Below are positions 34,170-46,450 of a stretch of DNA of 64,000 bases, in pieces. Under the pieces are notes generated by a model. That model did no database searches. It saw nothing but the letters and a program-made list of their open reading frames with translations, and had not been told where the DNA came from. The stretch lies in contig NW_026971426.1 in NCBI RefSeq assembly GCF_963678635.1, forward strand, positions 1-64,000. The letters run 5' to 3'. Numbering within the stretch: the stretch's first letter is position 1; the number at the start of each line of letters is the position of its first letter. Position numbers and translations under genes: made by a program. Origin of the DNA: Symsagittifera roscoffensis. Lineage: Eukaryota; Xenacoelomorpha; Acoela; Convolutidae.

Positions 34170-35015
34170 GATTCAACAAAAAGGACGTAGAGTGCCCATC
34201 ACATTGCAGGATAAGCTATTAATAAAGAGTGCCCGTCACATTGCAGGATAAGCAATTCAAAAACTTTTACGACAAGGACACATTGAAAAGCTGAATGAAT
34301 GTTCGGACAAGTATTTTGTTTCTCCGATTGTAATAACGGTGAAAAAGGACGGATCAGTAAAATTAGCGTTAGAATCCCGAGAGCTGAACAAGAAAGTTCA
34401 CAAGAATAAATACCAAATGCCGAATATTGAAGAGATCATGGATACGGTAGGACAAACGATAAGCGAACGAAAATCAGGAGACGTATATTTTTCTAATATG
34501 GATCTTACGTATGCGTACGGTCAATTACCACTTAGCCCGGAAACGAGCGTTCAATGCAATTTTTCGCTGGTGGGAGGAAAATCAACGGGCACGTATTGCT
34601 TCCAAACGAGGTTCTACGGCCTTACAACCATGCCAGCGGAATTTCAGAGAGTTATGGATACGATTCTTTTGGAATTTCGCCATCGCATGCTTTTATTGAT
34701 GACATTTTGGTGCTCACCAAAGGCACTGAGAATGAGCATATCTCGACAGTTGAGAGAATTTTGCGGAAGTTGGATCGCGAGAATATGTCGCTTAAGCTCA
34801 CTAAATGTCAATTCGCGTGGAGAGAATGTGAACGGTTGGGGCACAAGATAACTCGTACCGAAATAACACCGCTCGTCCGAAAAACGGAACCAATCGAATC
34901 GCTAAAAGCACCAAAACGGTTTCACAACTTAAATCTTTTATGGGTTCCATTCACAGCTTGCACAAATACCTTCCGGCGCTTGCGGAATCATCAGCGTCTT
35001 TACGCCCACTATTAA
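34170..35015 (+). pseudogene. Gypsy 1 reverse transcriptase
   Basis: The sequence before RT is tandemly duplicated (units about 34191-34220 and 34228-34257, offset 37 bp), which shifts the frame and creates a stop. RT then shows SPIVITVKKDGSVKLALESR, the first catalytic Asp in FSNMDLTYAYGQLPL, FYGLTTMPAEFQRVMD, and the catalytic box FIDDILVLTKG in a second frame (34554-35015), with LKLTKCQFAWRECERLGHKI after it. A frame change is needed near 34680, between LLEFRH and HAFIDD. Confidence 0.9.
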
Positions 35016-35500
35016 GCCAAAAAAAAAACGATTATATTTGGAGTAGTGAATGCCAAATATCTTTCGAAAACCTGAAAAAGCAGGTGGCTAATATAGTAGA
35101 ACTTCGGCATTTTGATATACACCGGGACACAAGAATTGTGCGTGACGCTAGTCATAACGGGCTCAGAGCGGTCCTTGAGCAACTAAATTCCGACGGCTGG
35201 AGGCCGATATCGTTCGCATACCGGTATTTAAACGAGGCAGAGAAAAATTACTCTACAAATAAATTAGAAATGCTTGCAGTTGGGTGGGGGGCAGAATATT
35301 TCCGAAACTATGTGCTGGGAAAATTTTTATTAATAGTTACGGATCATAAGGCACTAGTATCATTGTTAAATGGGAACAAATAAAAGAACAAAACAATGTT
35401 CAGCAAATTAACCAGATGGTTAGATCGACTTATACCGTTCGATTTTTAAGTAGAGCATAAACCCGGAGCAAAAATTGGACTCGCCGATTATCTATCAAGG
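34940..35500 (+). pseudogene. Gypsy 1 RNase H
   Basis: The open block 34940-35383 includes the connection (IHSLHKYLPALAESSASLRP), the RNase H core with VRDASHNGLRAVLEQ (first Asp), ISFAYRYLNEAEKNYSTNKL with the catalytic Glu in KLEMLAV, and LIVTDHKALVSLL with the next Asp. After stops at 35383 and around 35448 the end is recognisable as GAKIGLADYLSRHPS (about 35470-35510). Confidence 0.88.
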
Positions 35501-35724
35501 CATCCCAGCTTGGATGCTCAACCGGTTAGCACCTATGACAGTATGTTTACGGTGGCAAAAACTAGTCGAATTAGATCCGCCCTCGGATTTGAAAAGGAAG
35601 CTCTCTCCAAAAATAGACTCGATCTCCATCGGTTACTAAAAATTAACGCGGTTGTAAAATTTCGAAGAGAAAACGACCGATAGAGGGCGAACGATCATGC
35701 GGTGGAAATTGGACCAATCACAGA

Positions 35725-37601
35725 GTGACGAATTGCATTTCCGGTAGGTCAATTGAGTCTAGTAAAAATTTTGTTGGGGCTATTATTAAAGCTGACTTTG
35801 GTTACATAAATTTTTTAAAAACAAATACTCAAAATTCAAAACACAATTCAATTATGGAAAGAAAAATCAGAAAATTATTGGAACGATACCCCAGCATTAG
35901 TAGTAGCGATGAAATAGAGGAGATTGATCTGAATATGCAAGCGGTTACAATAGAAGTTCGGAGCACTAAAGCAAACACCATCATTTCCATTCCGTCGGTT
36001 TATCCTGGCGAAAGTTATCCACCGGTTAATCCGGAAAACAGGGTTAAGTCCGTTATTCCGAGAAATTGCAAAGTCGTCAGTAAACAAACCGCTCTTCCCG
36101 AATTGATTAATCTTCGATTTATAGAATCACATTATAGTTCAAATCCACAATTACAATCCATTATCGAATTGATTAAATGTAAAGACCCTCAGCTACACTC
36201 AAAAATTGCAGCGATGAGTAATATACTCAGGACCTTCATGTGTGAGACGGATGCCTATGGATGGACGAGAGGCTAGTGATCCCTAACATATTGCAAGCGG
36301 CGGTAAACAATAGGCTACATTATTATCACCTTGGAAAAACAAGTATGTAGGACGCGGTCAAAGACATCTGGTACCCGTACATGTTCCCTAACTTAACAAC
36401 TATCGCCGGGAATTGCCAGGAATGCACATTAGCTGGTAAGAACTTAAAAAATATGTGCTCGAAAGATGATATAGGGAAAATACCTGAGCCAAAAGAACCG
36501 AATGAGTCGGTACAACTGGACTTTTGGGGGCCCATTAACTACTTGAAAGAGTCTAAAAAGTATGTTTTGGTGGGGGTGGATCGGTTCTCACGCTGGTCAT
36601 CGGCTATGGTCTGTAATTCGAACCGATCGGATAAAATTATTAAATTTCTAAAAGCATACATAATTGCCCACGGAGTTCCGCGCCAAATTCGAGTTGACCA
36701 AGGAACAATATTTATGTCTAAGGAGGTTAGGGCATTTTGTCATGAACAGGGAATTGAAATTCGCATCTCGCCAGTGAACGATCATAGGGCAACAGGATGT
36801 GTCGAACGCACGATTGGCAGCATCAAGAGCTCAGTACTTACGTATGCGCGGGAGGATAAACCAGAACCCTTGGATCAGATGGTCGAAAGAGCCCTCGGAG
36901 CTTTAAGATTTGTTAAAAACGCCACCCTCAACATAACATTGTTCGAAGCGCACCACGGCCGGGAAGCTAACACGGTTCTCAGAAATTTGACTAAAAAGCC
37001 TACATTACGGAATCTAAATTGGAAAAATGTAATACGATCAAAATCTTCATGTTTAGATGAACGAGACCCAATCGCCCAAGCAATGCCGGAGCCTATGAAT
37101 ACCAACTGGGGAATCCGATCGGACACTGAGTACGACCAGAAAAACAGGCGAAGACCACTGAAATTGGCCGAGGACCAAGCTGCTAACCAGGATGATGAGC
37201 CTGGAATTGTGCGAGCACCAAGTGACCCAGTCGAACTACCACCGGCAGTGGTGATGCAGAAGACCGGGGAGCGGAATATGAATAGGTATAGACCATTAAA
37301 ATCCAATATAGTTAATCAAAGTGAACATTCTATTGAAATGATTAATGGTGCTGTGCTTAGAAAATCGGGAGTAGCACTAAAGAAGGCAAATGTTCTGAAA
37401 AAACGGGCACCGGGACAAATCGCTGCACCACCAACGCCATGGGACCTAAAACGGAAGTTACTAACGAGTAGTAGCCAACCAAGTAGCTCAAAAGGCACCA
37501 GGGGAACACTTTCCATAGCACCGTGGGAAAAAAATCACGATTCCAAAAATTGGAAATCGTGGAGGACTCCGAATCGGACGCGGATGACCATTTACCGCTA
37601 A
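35725..37601 (+). pseudogene. Gypsy 1 integrase
   Basis: 35725-36276 is the linker and N-terminal region. A stop and about 100 bp of shifted frame follow. The ORF at 36381-37601 carries the zinc-domain end (CQECTLAGKNL) and the catalytic core: QLDFWGPINYLKES (Asp 1), IRVDQGTIFMSKEV (Asp 2; the common DNG is DQG) and HRATGCVERTIGSI (Glu), with D,D-35-E-type spacing. After LFEAHHGREANTVL the protein becomes a long basic, Pro/Ser-rich tail. All three catalytic residues are retained. Confidence 0.88.
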
Positions 37602-38023
37602 TTACAACGAAGCAAGTTAAACCGACAAGTGGGGGAGCAAACGTTGGTGAAGAGGGACAAGGAACGTCTAATGGGGGACAGGACCAAGTACAAACTGAAA
37701 CTATAACGATTCGACCTAGTAACTACGAGACGGCGACGGAATACACAATGGCACGCGAACAGGAAAACGAAGCTAACCGAAGGAAGGAAGATACCGGAGG
37801 AATCACACCACAGAAGACGGAACGCGAGGCGGAACGAATTCCAGCAACCGGGGGGAAAAAGCGGGGTGGGAAACAACGACTTGTTTCCTACTCAAGTCAA
37901 GATTCGGCTAGTTCATTGGACGAAACTAGTTCTAGACGGTCGGGAAGAAAACGGACAGCAGTGACTAAGATGGGGGCAATCATGATCAATAAAATAAAGA
38001 CGGATAAGTCAGGAGCAAAATGA
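37523..38023 (+). CDS. Gypsy 1 integrase C-terminal tail
   Basis: 166 codons overlapping the end of the integrase ORF in another frame; the switch probably belongs at the A-run near 37530. The chain is highly charged and low in hydrophobics (KKSRFQKLEIVEDSESDADD, SSRRSGRKRTAVTKMG) and ends with TGA at 38021-38023. No chromodomain is evident. The tail of Gypsy 2 has the same character. Confidence 0.6.
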   Translation: MGKKSRFQKLEIVEDSESDADDHLPLITTKQVKPTSGGANVGEEGQGTSNGGQDQVQTETITIRPSNYETATEYTMAREQENEANRRKEDTGGITPQKTEREAERIPATGGKKRGGKQRLVSYSSQDSASSLDETSSRRSGRKRTAVTKMGAIMINKIKTDKSGAK

Positions 38024-38235
38024 GTAAAGAAAGAATGAGTAACAAAATTATAAAAACAAACTTACAAAACTGTTAACATATGGAGGTCCAGGGAGAGGGC
38101 ATGCTGCGAAACGGCAAAAACTCAAAAGTTTGTGTTTTAAATGTTGTTGTAGTTGATTGACAAAACTTGTTATTAACCCTATTGATTATTATAACAGCGA
38201 TGCATTGGATACGTTAATTAGAGTCATGAATTTTT

Positions 38236-38248
38236 GCAAGGAGGGAAA
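38236..38248 (+). other. Gypsy 1 polypurine tract
   Basis: GCAAGGAGGGAAA directly precedes the right LTR, where plus-strand DNA synthesis would start. Confidence 0.8.
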
Positions 38249-38441
38249 TGTGATAGTTCATGTTCCATTTCTATTTGTGCTACATAATTCATTTACCTGT
38301 CTGGCGCTAACTGGTATTTAACCTTCGGAGTTTGTCTGTCACCTTCGGATGACAGCTAATTTATTGTCTCCGACTAACTTTCTAACATACGGTTACTTAT
38401 CTCATTGGATTAATTTAACATATTGGAACCGTATTTTCACA
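38249..38441 (+). repeat. Gypsy 1 right LTR
   Basis: TGTGATAGTTC to TATTTTCACA, with a TGTGA/TCACA inverted end pair, 193 bp. It is close in sequence to 32304-32508 apart from the 5' indel. Confidence 0.92.
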
Positions 38442-38857
38442 CATTAAAAAAGTATTGCTAACCTGAGCCTAAGTTTGAAAAGATATTTCACCTGTGATCA
38501 TTTTTCGTAAAATTGGGGGTTTGAAGATTGCAATTTTGGACAATTTGGGACAATTAACGCGCGACATAATTCGCGCTCTTAACGCGTAAGCGGAGATTAA
38601 ATTCGTCTTAGAAATCGTACCAAATTGGTTGAAAGAAGAATATTTGCCATACATGATTTGTTACAAGGAGCTTAATTTTTCTTTTTGTATTTTAAATGGC
38701 ATATGGGGGGATGGTTTTCATTAAAAAAATTTCAACTTTCAGAAAAAAAAATTCATTTCGTTTTATTACATTTTATTTTTATAGGTTATTACTGCTCCTT
38801 AAAAATTTAAAGGCAGTCGGAACATTCAGGGCTTCGCCCTGATACGAGCAGTCTTGT
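38442..38857 (+). mobile_element. Family A copy 6, right part
   Basis: Resumes at CATT and runs through the conserved block around ATTTCACCTGTGATCATTTT to the GC hairpin (CAGGGCTTCGCCCTG) and GATACGAGCAGTCTTGTT, the other extremity. Orientation is opposite to the 10-17 kb copies. Confidence 0.85.
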
Positions 38858-38859
38858 TG

Positions 38860-39700
38860 AATTTTGTCTATGAGTGGTAAACTGTGGTTTATCACGCTTA
38901 AGAGGTTTATCCTTTTTCTGGTAATATCCGAAAAACGAGCAGAAAACTTAATTGTATTGGCGCCAATAAAATTAGAGCCGACGTGATACTTGACTTTTTT
39001 CTCGGCCATTCCGATTAAATTGCACTCGTTCCTAGTCTCATCTGTGTTAGTTGTCCTAATAGTTTTGTATCGTTTTGAAAATTGGAATTGCCGCTTTTTC
39101 GCACTGCTTTCTTATCTTCTGCGCCTTGATTGCTAATATTTTTCCATTTCGGTTGTGTTGCTTTGATTGTGGTGTTCGCCCTCATTTTTTTTGCCTTTAT
39201 CAAGTCTAAAACGCTCTGCTCTGACCCAATACTGGCTACATGTCCGAGACCTATAATTTGTGAGTACCTCGTAATTTTGAGCTCGATCAAACATCTTTGA
39301 ACTAAAATTTCTTAATGTTCTGTTGGTTCCGCACAACATTCTAAAACGAATTTTAAGAACTTTCCTTTTCGCTTTATAATTTTTTTTCAAAAACGCCAAA
39401 AATTCGCATTTCAACTGTATGGCATGCTTATGTATGCCTTGATCAATGTCTGATAGTTTAAAATTTCAAATTTTTAGAAAAATCATCGGTGAAAAATTTT
39501 GCCAAAATTTAAAAGTTTTTTATTTTCCATGTATGACTTGTGAAAGACAGCTCTTAGATAATTCAGGTCGTTTTCTATGCATTGGTAATGCGAGACCGTC
39601 CAACTTTGGTGCTCTGAGTAAACCAAGGTCTTTGTCAAATGTGTTCGGTTATTTATATATATTTATTTTGACAACTACTTCGTTTTCAGCTTGTCTGTAA
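38860..39700. pseudogene. Unclassified coding-like debris on both strands
   Basis: On the minus strand 38900-39414 has overlapping open frames of 76-93 codons with local GC enrichment and Lys/Arg/Asn-rich peptides (for example RFRMLCGTNRTLRNFSSKMF). It reads like one sequence broken by several frameshifts. On the plus strand 39446-39700 reads FPCMTCERQLLDNSGRFLCI in part. I recognise neither. Decayed transposon or host pseudogene are both possible. Confidence 0.25.
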
Positions 39701-39779
39701 AAAAAAACGTTCTGAAGAAAATTGATACCACAAAAAAAAGCCCCATGAGTTGTGTAGACTTCATCTCAATCAAACTCAT

Positions 39780-40430
39780 CAATTGACCAGTTCTGCATCC
39801 TATTTTGAGCTACCACGGAAACAGACAGGAGCAAGTACAAATAGGTGGTTTATTGTCGACCATTTTATTTGTAGAAAGCGGGGTGCCAGAGGGCTTAGAG
39901 TTATAACACTTCCTCTTCAGTAATTTCTTCGATGATTTGTCAGCAACAATCGTGACATAAAAATATGGATATGCAGAGGACTATAAAATTATTGAAGCTA
40001 ATCTCATATTGCTACTTTTTGATGCGAAAACAATCACTAGCTGGTGCGAATAAAATCAACGGGAGTCAATTTTAAAAAAAGCAAATGAAACAAATTCAAA
40101 AAAGATTGCAGTGTCACGCTGAATAACAGACAAAAGATGCATGTCAAAAAAGATCTAGGAGTCAGTGTTAAAGAAAACCTTACTTGCCACGAGCAAGAAT
40201 AAAGAATGGTAGAGAAAACGCTGAAATCTTTCTGCATATTAAATCGCGAAAAGGCTGATTTTTCTGCCGGCAAATGAAAAACAAACATTTCAGATTTTTT
40301 ATTGTGCCCAGCAATGTAATGCTTACGGCTCGAATCTGTGGAAAGTGTCCAAGCCTGATCTTAAGGTTATCGATAGTTTTCAACGCGAAGTCGCTGTTTG
40401 GTTCCAAATGGCGAGCACATGGAGTTTAGA
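39780..40430 (+). pseudogene. Non-LTR retrotransposon RT fragment (CR1/jockey type), plus strand
   Basis: Pieces in order: VQIGGLLSTILFVESGVPEG (the SGVPQG box), KYGYAEDYKIIEA (the catalytic YADD box with Glu for Asp, 39962 onward), ITSWCE, KKDLGVSVKENLTCHEQ, then GSNLWKVSKPDLKVIDSFQ, the thumb region ending in 'exxQ'. This order and spacing fit the C-terminal half of a LINE reverse transcriptase. Several stops interrupt it and no 3' tail is recognised. Confidence 0.8.
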
Positions 40431-40639
40431 GAACGCCTTTAGATACTAGATTTTTCAACTTTGTTGTTTTGTCACAAACTACATTTGTTATTGACCTTTA
40501 TATGTATATTAGGGTCAATAATATATGTAGTTGGTGATAAAACGATAATGGTAAGAAAGCTAGTATCTGGAGGCGTTCTTTGCGTTCTTTTGTGCTCGTC
40601 ATTAGGACTTACAGAGTGGCTTTCCATTGAAGATTATCG

Positions 40640-41790
40640 ATGACGCTCATTGAAGATTATCAATTTTGGACACTTTCCAGCGTTTCAAGCCGTGCATATT
40701 GCTTGGCACAATACGAAACCTGAAAAAATTCTTTTTCAGTTGCAAGGTAGAGCAACCAGTAGTATTGCGTTTAAGCATGTAGAAAGATTTCATCGCTTTC
40801 TCCTCCTTTCTTGAATAGTGTTTTTGAATCCATAACTCTTAAATCCTTTTTCACATCCTTTTGACATCCGTGACCGTGACTCTCTTTTGAACTTGATTAA
40901 CTGGCATTTTCAGAATGACTTGCATCAGTTTCGGTTCGCACTAGCTAGTCATCTTTTTCGCATCAGTAGGTAGCGTTATGAAATTAGTTGCGATAAATTC
41001 ATTTTCGCCTACATAACCACGTTTTTGTGACATGATTCTTTCTTACAAATCGTCAATGAAGTTGAAGAAGGGAAAATCCTAACATTGAGCCCTGTGGCAC
41101 CCGCTTTTTGCAGATAAAATAGTAGGCAATAAACCATCTATTTGTATTTGCTGTTGTCTCTTTTCGAGGTGTCTTCTACCAAGCTGCAGAAGCGGTGCGG
41201 CAATGGTTTTCGCTGCAATTCATTTCCCTTACTTTTAGTGACATACTTCAGTGAATGCTTTTTCATATTCAAGACAAAATGACTACTTTAAACGGTTCAG
41301 TTTTTCCAAGAAGTAACTACAAGATATTCAACCATTCGTGTAATAGTTGAATTAATTAGTATGAATCCAGATTGAATTGGAAACAGAAAAGTTCTGATAG
41401 ACCGATAAAAATTTTCAACAACATGAGTTTCTATGACCTAAAGGAGACAAAGTATAAGGCTGACTGTATAACAGTTTTCTACTGATTGCTTATCACCAAT
41501 TTTGTAAAATGATTTGGGTTTCGATGTTTTCACGTGGAAGGACAGCAATTGGTTTGCGAATTGATACAGAAGAAGATTACCCAACTAATTGGTACTTGTG
41601 GTTTTTGTAATATCAAGCTTTTCTAGAGCGGTTGTTTTTGCAAACTGACTATAAAAAAGAAACTTTTAACATCTTTGAGATTCGGGTATCTTGTCTTCTG
41701 GTTCGTTGAATGGCATTGCCTGAGGTAGCATGCTTTTTTCTTCGGGGTATTTTTCTCAGAAAATATTCCTTTTTTTCTGCGACGTGTTCT
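40640..41790 (-). pseudogene. Non-LTR retrotransposon RT fragment, minus strand
   Basis: On the minus strand, in order: KIGDKQSVENCYTVSL (the KKGD...NYRPISL box, about 41515-41470), IQSGFILINSTITRMVEYL, RQQQIQIDGLLPTIL, KRVPQGSM, DAKKMTS, and a thumb piece near 40700. It is the same LINE family as 39780-40430, extends further 5', and faces it. Frames change several times and no catalytic YADD is readable. Confidence 0.78.
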
Positions 41791-44700
41791 GCCAGTTCCT
41801 CTAATCTTTGACGGTGGATTTGCCCATGTATGATGATGACTGTTATTGATTATGATGTTCTCTCAGGCTTTACTTAAATCATTAGAGGATTCCGACATTT
41901 TATTGCAAAACCTTCATTTGAGGAGGTTTTACTTAGAAGTAGCTTTTCCACTGTGGAAAGTTGTCTTTTTGATCAATAAAGCAGGATTCGATTTCGTATG
42001 TCTGCATTTCCGTCCTTAAAAAATGTCATCAGCAGCGTTAATAGGGGAATTAGACAGTCCTATTTGAGCATAATTGGGGTGATAAAAAAAAGTTTCAGAC
42101 GCAAAAAATGTAATTCTCATTGAGTGTCCGTGAACAAATAGACGACAACGTCATCGAAAAGAAAACAAAAGTTTGAATAATTTTTCAAAAGTAGCGGTGG
42201 TGGGAAGGTGAACTCTCAATGTAACGGACGACGCTTATACTAATTTAATAACAAATACCGAATCCAAGTGCTTTACGTCTACAGCTACTTCGATGGATTT
42301 TTCAGTTCTGTTTGGTTTAGTGAGTTATAATACAAATGAACAAAAAGTGCTATAAAAGTTCACAACAACAAATTATTTCGCCAACTGAAACTTCCCGCAA
42401 GATCTGGAGTTTTTTATTTCTCACATGAGTTGATTTTCCGATCTGAAATCTTTATTTCAGATCTTGGTAAGAATTTGAAAATTCCTATCTGAAATTTGGA
42501 TCTGAACTAGAAAAATTGAGATCTGAAACAACCTTGAAAAAAAAATCAGATCGGAAAATAAAATTGATCTAGACCCTTTCTTTTCTTGAATTTCAAACAA
42601 ATAATTGAGTTTTTGTTTTTGATGTTTCTGCAAAACACAATTAAGTTTAGATTAACAAGCGGTTAAAAAACTTCTGAATAACTTCACAAAGAGTTTTTTT
42701 GAACTCAAACTCTGGTTCAACTGAGTTAAAAACTTTTCAAAACTAATAGAAGACCAATCAGATTTTAGATTTTCTTCCGGTACTAATTTGTTTCTAAAGT
42801 TTATCTAATGCTTGAAGAAACATTTTTGGCAGTATCCCATTTCAGAATTAGCTGAGTACCTGCTTGTAGCTAGCAGAAGCTTTCAATTACCAAGCTATTA
42901 AAAATAGCAGAAATTGTGCCTGAATTATTGATTTTTCAGATTTGAAATAACAAAGAAAAACTAAAATGGTGAATCAGTAAATCAATTTTGTGCTGAGACC
43001 AAAGATATACAAAAAGTTTTGGACTACACAACTAAAGTCAACAGATTTCTTAGTAGTACTGAAGCATGACCTTAAAAATTATCGTTCGTTAAAACCAACC
43101 ACTATCCAATTTTGATTCTACTCTTGATTTTTTTATTCTCTAGAGTTTTCAAGTGTCATGCTAATTTTAGCTATTTCATTTTTGACTTCACATCTAAAAA
43201 CATCAAGAGACACTCGTCTTTGAAAAAAAAACCCGGGAGTTCAACTCGGGTCACTTCAAATTTTATTACTCGACAAGACCATTTTGATGCAAGAAATGTA
43301 TCGTATTTTGAAATAGTTATACATAAAAATTTTTCTTATGAATGATTGGTCAAGTTTGAGACTTAATGTTTCAGCAAAAAATCTCCCCAAAAAACTTGAA
43401 TTTATCTAATCCAGGCTTAAGTATTCAAGAACTTCAAAAGGCGCAAAAATTGAATTAATTGAAATCAAACAAATGCTGTTTGGTTTATCTTACTCTTAAT
43501 CAAAGCTTAGGAGTTAACCGTTTAGAAATTGAGAAGGTAAACTTTTGAATATAATTATCGGAAGTTTTTGTTTCTGAAATTAATCAAACTGTAGTAAATT
43601 ATTACATGAGATCGACTGTTTATTTTAACCAGAAAATCTAGAGCGCATTTGTTGCGTATTCACAGATAGTTTAATTATTGATGTTGTCGTCCTGTGTTGC
43701 TTCTGGGGACTTTCTGAATTATTTGAGAAAACACGCCTGCTAGCTTTATGACTTTTAGAGCCTAAGAATAGGAAGGCGGTGGACGGTTTCCGGTCACACA
43801 TGAGTCAGCAATGACTGTTGACTCATGACTTGAATCGCAGGAATTGATTTCCAATAAAATGGTTGTTCGACAGTTCAAATCTGAGAATGGGAAAAGATAT
43901 TTGGTTTGCCCTCTTTGCATCACAAAATCAAAATCACCTTTCTTAAAAAATCTGAGTGTTTCCGAAATGGGGCGTTATTCTTTTGAGGCCGTTTTTTCAC
44001 TCAACGTATTAGGGGTTTAAAAATATATCAAACTTAAATGTTTATTTAAGTACAGATTTGAGTTTACCCTGATTTTTTTTTGTATTTAGTGACAGCCCCC
44101 AAAACAATTGTGGTACTCAATCGATCTTTTTTTTTTTAAAAAATTGCTCAAACATTACAGGAGAAACCAAAAGTTTTGAAAACAAAAATGCTGAGAAGCA
44201 ACATAATTAAGAAAAAACTTACAAATTTGGTTATTGAAAAGTTTCTAATAAAAAATTTTTTCTATGCGTGAACAAAATATTAAAAAAACTTTTAATTTTT
44301 TTTCCTTAGATGCAGGAAATTGAATAAATACCGTTTTTGGTCAACCAGAGAGCAAAAAAATATTTGGTTTGGGTATAACTTAAAAAAAACGCTTCAATCA
44401 AAAAGATCGCTTGTTCTTTTAAGGCAAACAAATCAAAAACTTCCTCTATAGGGCGTTTTTGGTCTTCAAAAAGAGTCTTCTGTATTTTCAATAGAATAAA
44501 GACGCCATTGCGTTTTCGATATCATAACTGTAACATTTTATCAATTTTTCAATTTGTGCCCTCCAAAGACAAGGGTAATTTTCTAAAAAAAGTATGCCTG
44601 CTTACTCATTGAGTGCTTGTTCGCTTGATCTTTGAACATTTTGATAAAGTTGCTTCAAGAATAAAAAGATTTACTGCCACGTAGATTTTTTTTTGTTTTT

Positions 44701-45121
44701 CTGAGTTTTTGACAAATTTGTTTTGAAAGAACAGTGAATTTGATAAGATATTGAAAGTTTGATTTTATTCGTTGAACTTGTAATATCCATAATTAATATA
44801 AATAAATACGTCTACCCGTATTGATCTATCGAAGAAAAACCTAGGACTTCCTGCACTATACAATATAGTCCAGGAGATCCCTGGACTTTCTGGCAGGATC
44901 TCTTCCAGGAAGTTAGATCATAGAAAACCTTTGCAAAAAAACTTTTAAATCTACAATTATCATCTTAGCTAGTCGACGGAAAATTGAAGCGTCGGATTGA
45001 AAAACAAAACGTTTTTACACTTGAAATACGGAACCCGAGAGCATTGTTCATGTAAAAGCACGTAAACATCCTAAAGAATTTAGGTTATATAATTTTTTTT
45101 TCATATTTTGGTTGTGTGTAG
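41791..45121. other. AT-rich stretch with short palindromes
   Basis: No supported gene. 42433-42561 has inverted ends (ATTTTCCGATCTGA and TCAGATCGGAAAAT) around several GATCTGAAA repeats, about 130 bp in all. Near 44865-44915 a cluster of CCAGGAGATC/GGATCTCTTCC partial palindromes occurs. The rest shows nothing I can name. Confidence 0.4.
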
Positions 45122-45284
45122 TGGTGCTTGCTGTTATTGGGACAAAATTGTCTTCTACGAAGGTAATCTTCGACTTGATGAACCAACAGAGATACCCAGT
45201 GGAATCTGTAGTGCTGCAAAATCAGGAGGCTAACTTGCAAGAACTCAACGAAGTTTACCATCAAATGGCAATGGAAAAAGACAG
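45122..45284 (+). CDS. Candidate host exon, coiled-coil-like
   Basis: A T-rich tract and TTGTGTGTAG precede an open frame (two leading bases, then codons) reading VLAVIGTKLSSTKVIFDLMN and on to LQNQEANLQELNEVYHQMAM. The heptad-like spacing suggests a coiled coil. The 3' boundary is uncertain: the best site is a GC donor (GCGAGT at 45285), and the frame stays open to 45367. GC and codon use rise above the flanks. The product is not recognised. Confidence 0.33.
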
Positions 45285-45833
45285 GCGAGTTATTAATTTA
45301 GAAAAAAAAATCATCGCTCTTTGGTCCGTTTTTCAAATTAACTTGAATCTTATGACTTTTGTTTCATGACAATCTCAACAACTAAATTGTCTCACATAAC
45401 ACACGTACTAATTCTCAAAAGTAGCGAATAAGCAAGTGCTCATGTTTTTTTTTGCCACAAAAAAATATATTATTACGTTTTAGTTTTTTATCACCAAAAT
45501 TGACAAAGATTTTCCATGAAACAACTTCTGTTCCACAGAAAAAACCACAAACACAAGTTTTATGAAGTTGACATATTTTTTTGGCAGCCGTCCTAGAATG
45601 ATTTCAAAACAGAAGTTCTAAAGTTTCCACGTTTCATAAATTATACCTCCAGATTTAAAATGTCTCCATTATTATCTGTGGTTGTGAATGGCTATGAATG
45701 GTTAGAATCGTTGACTATTGCCATAATTGATTATGCATTTTTAGATTAGTAAACTGAATTTAACTAATTCTTTTTTTTATTTCACATATTGGGACAAGCA
45801 TCTCATGGATATCCAAAGTTACCTTTAATTTCA

Positions 45834-46450
45834 AACGATCAAAACGTTTGAACGACAACGTTCGAAGTTGGATTAAAACGATCAAACGTTTGAACGAGAA
45901 CGTTCGAAGTTGGATTAAAACAATCAAACGTTTGAACGAGAACGTTCGAAGTTGGATTAAAACGATCAAACGTTTGAACGAGAACGTTCGAAGTTGGATT
46001 AAAACGATCAAACGTTTGAACGAGAACGTTCGAAGTTGGATTAAAACGATCAAACGTTTGAACGAGAACGTTCGAAGTTGGATTAAAACGATCAAACGTT
46101 TGAACGAGAACGTTCGAAGTTGGATTAAAACGATCAAACGTTTGAACGAGAACGTTCGAAGTTGGATTAAAACGATCAAACGTTTGAACGAGAACGTTCG
46201 AAGTTGGATTAAAACGATCAAACGTTTGAACGAGAACGTTCGAAGTTGGATTAAAACGATCAAACGTTTGAACGAGAACGTTCGAAGTTGGATTAAAACG
46301 ATCAAACGTTTGAACGAGAACGTTCGAAGTTGGATTAAAACGATCAAACGTTTGAACGAGAACGTTCGAAGTTGGATTAAAACGATCAAACGTTTGAACG
46401 AGAACGTTCGAAGTTGGATTAAAACAATCAAAAGTTTGAACGAGAACGCG
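45834..46450. repeat. 42-bp minisatellite, 14 copies
   Basis: The core TTCGAAGTTGGATTAAAACG recurs every 42 bp from 45861 to 46407, 14 times. Internal copies are identical and only the outer ones differ (GACAACG in the first, AAAAGTTTG in the last), the usual pattern of homogenisation by unequal exchange. Each unit holds two perfect palindromes, CAAACGTTTG and GAACGTTC. Because 42 is a multiple of three, long ORFs exist on both strands (14-residue repeats); they are an automatic consequence and not evidence of protein. Confidence 0.97.

Larger units (their letters stand above)
32304..38441 (+). mobile_element. Gypsy-type LTR retrotransposon 1, full length but mutated
   Basis: A 6.1-kb element with short LTRs (205 and 193 bp), a primer-binding site fused to the Gag start, Gag, protease, RT, RNase H, integrase with a long tail, and a polypurine tract. 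CATT flanks both ends as a 4-bp target duplication. Integrase after RNase H is the Gypsy/Ty3 order. Multiple stops and frameshifts, a Tyr in place of the protease catalytic Asp, and a 37-bp-offset tandem duplication before RT show it is inactive. Confidence 0.93.
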
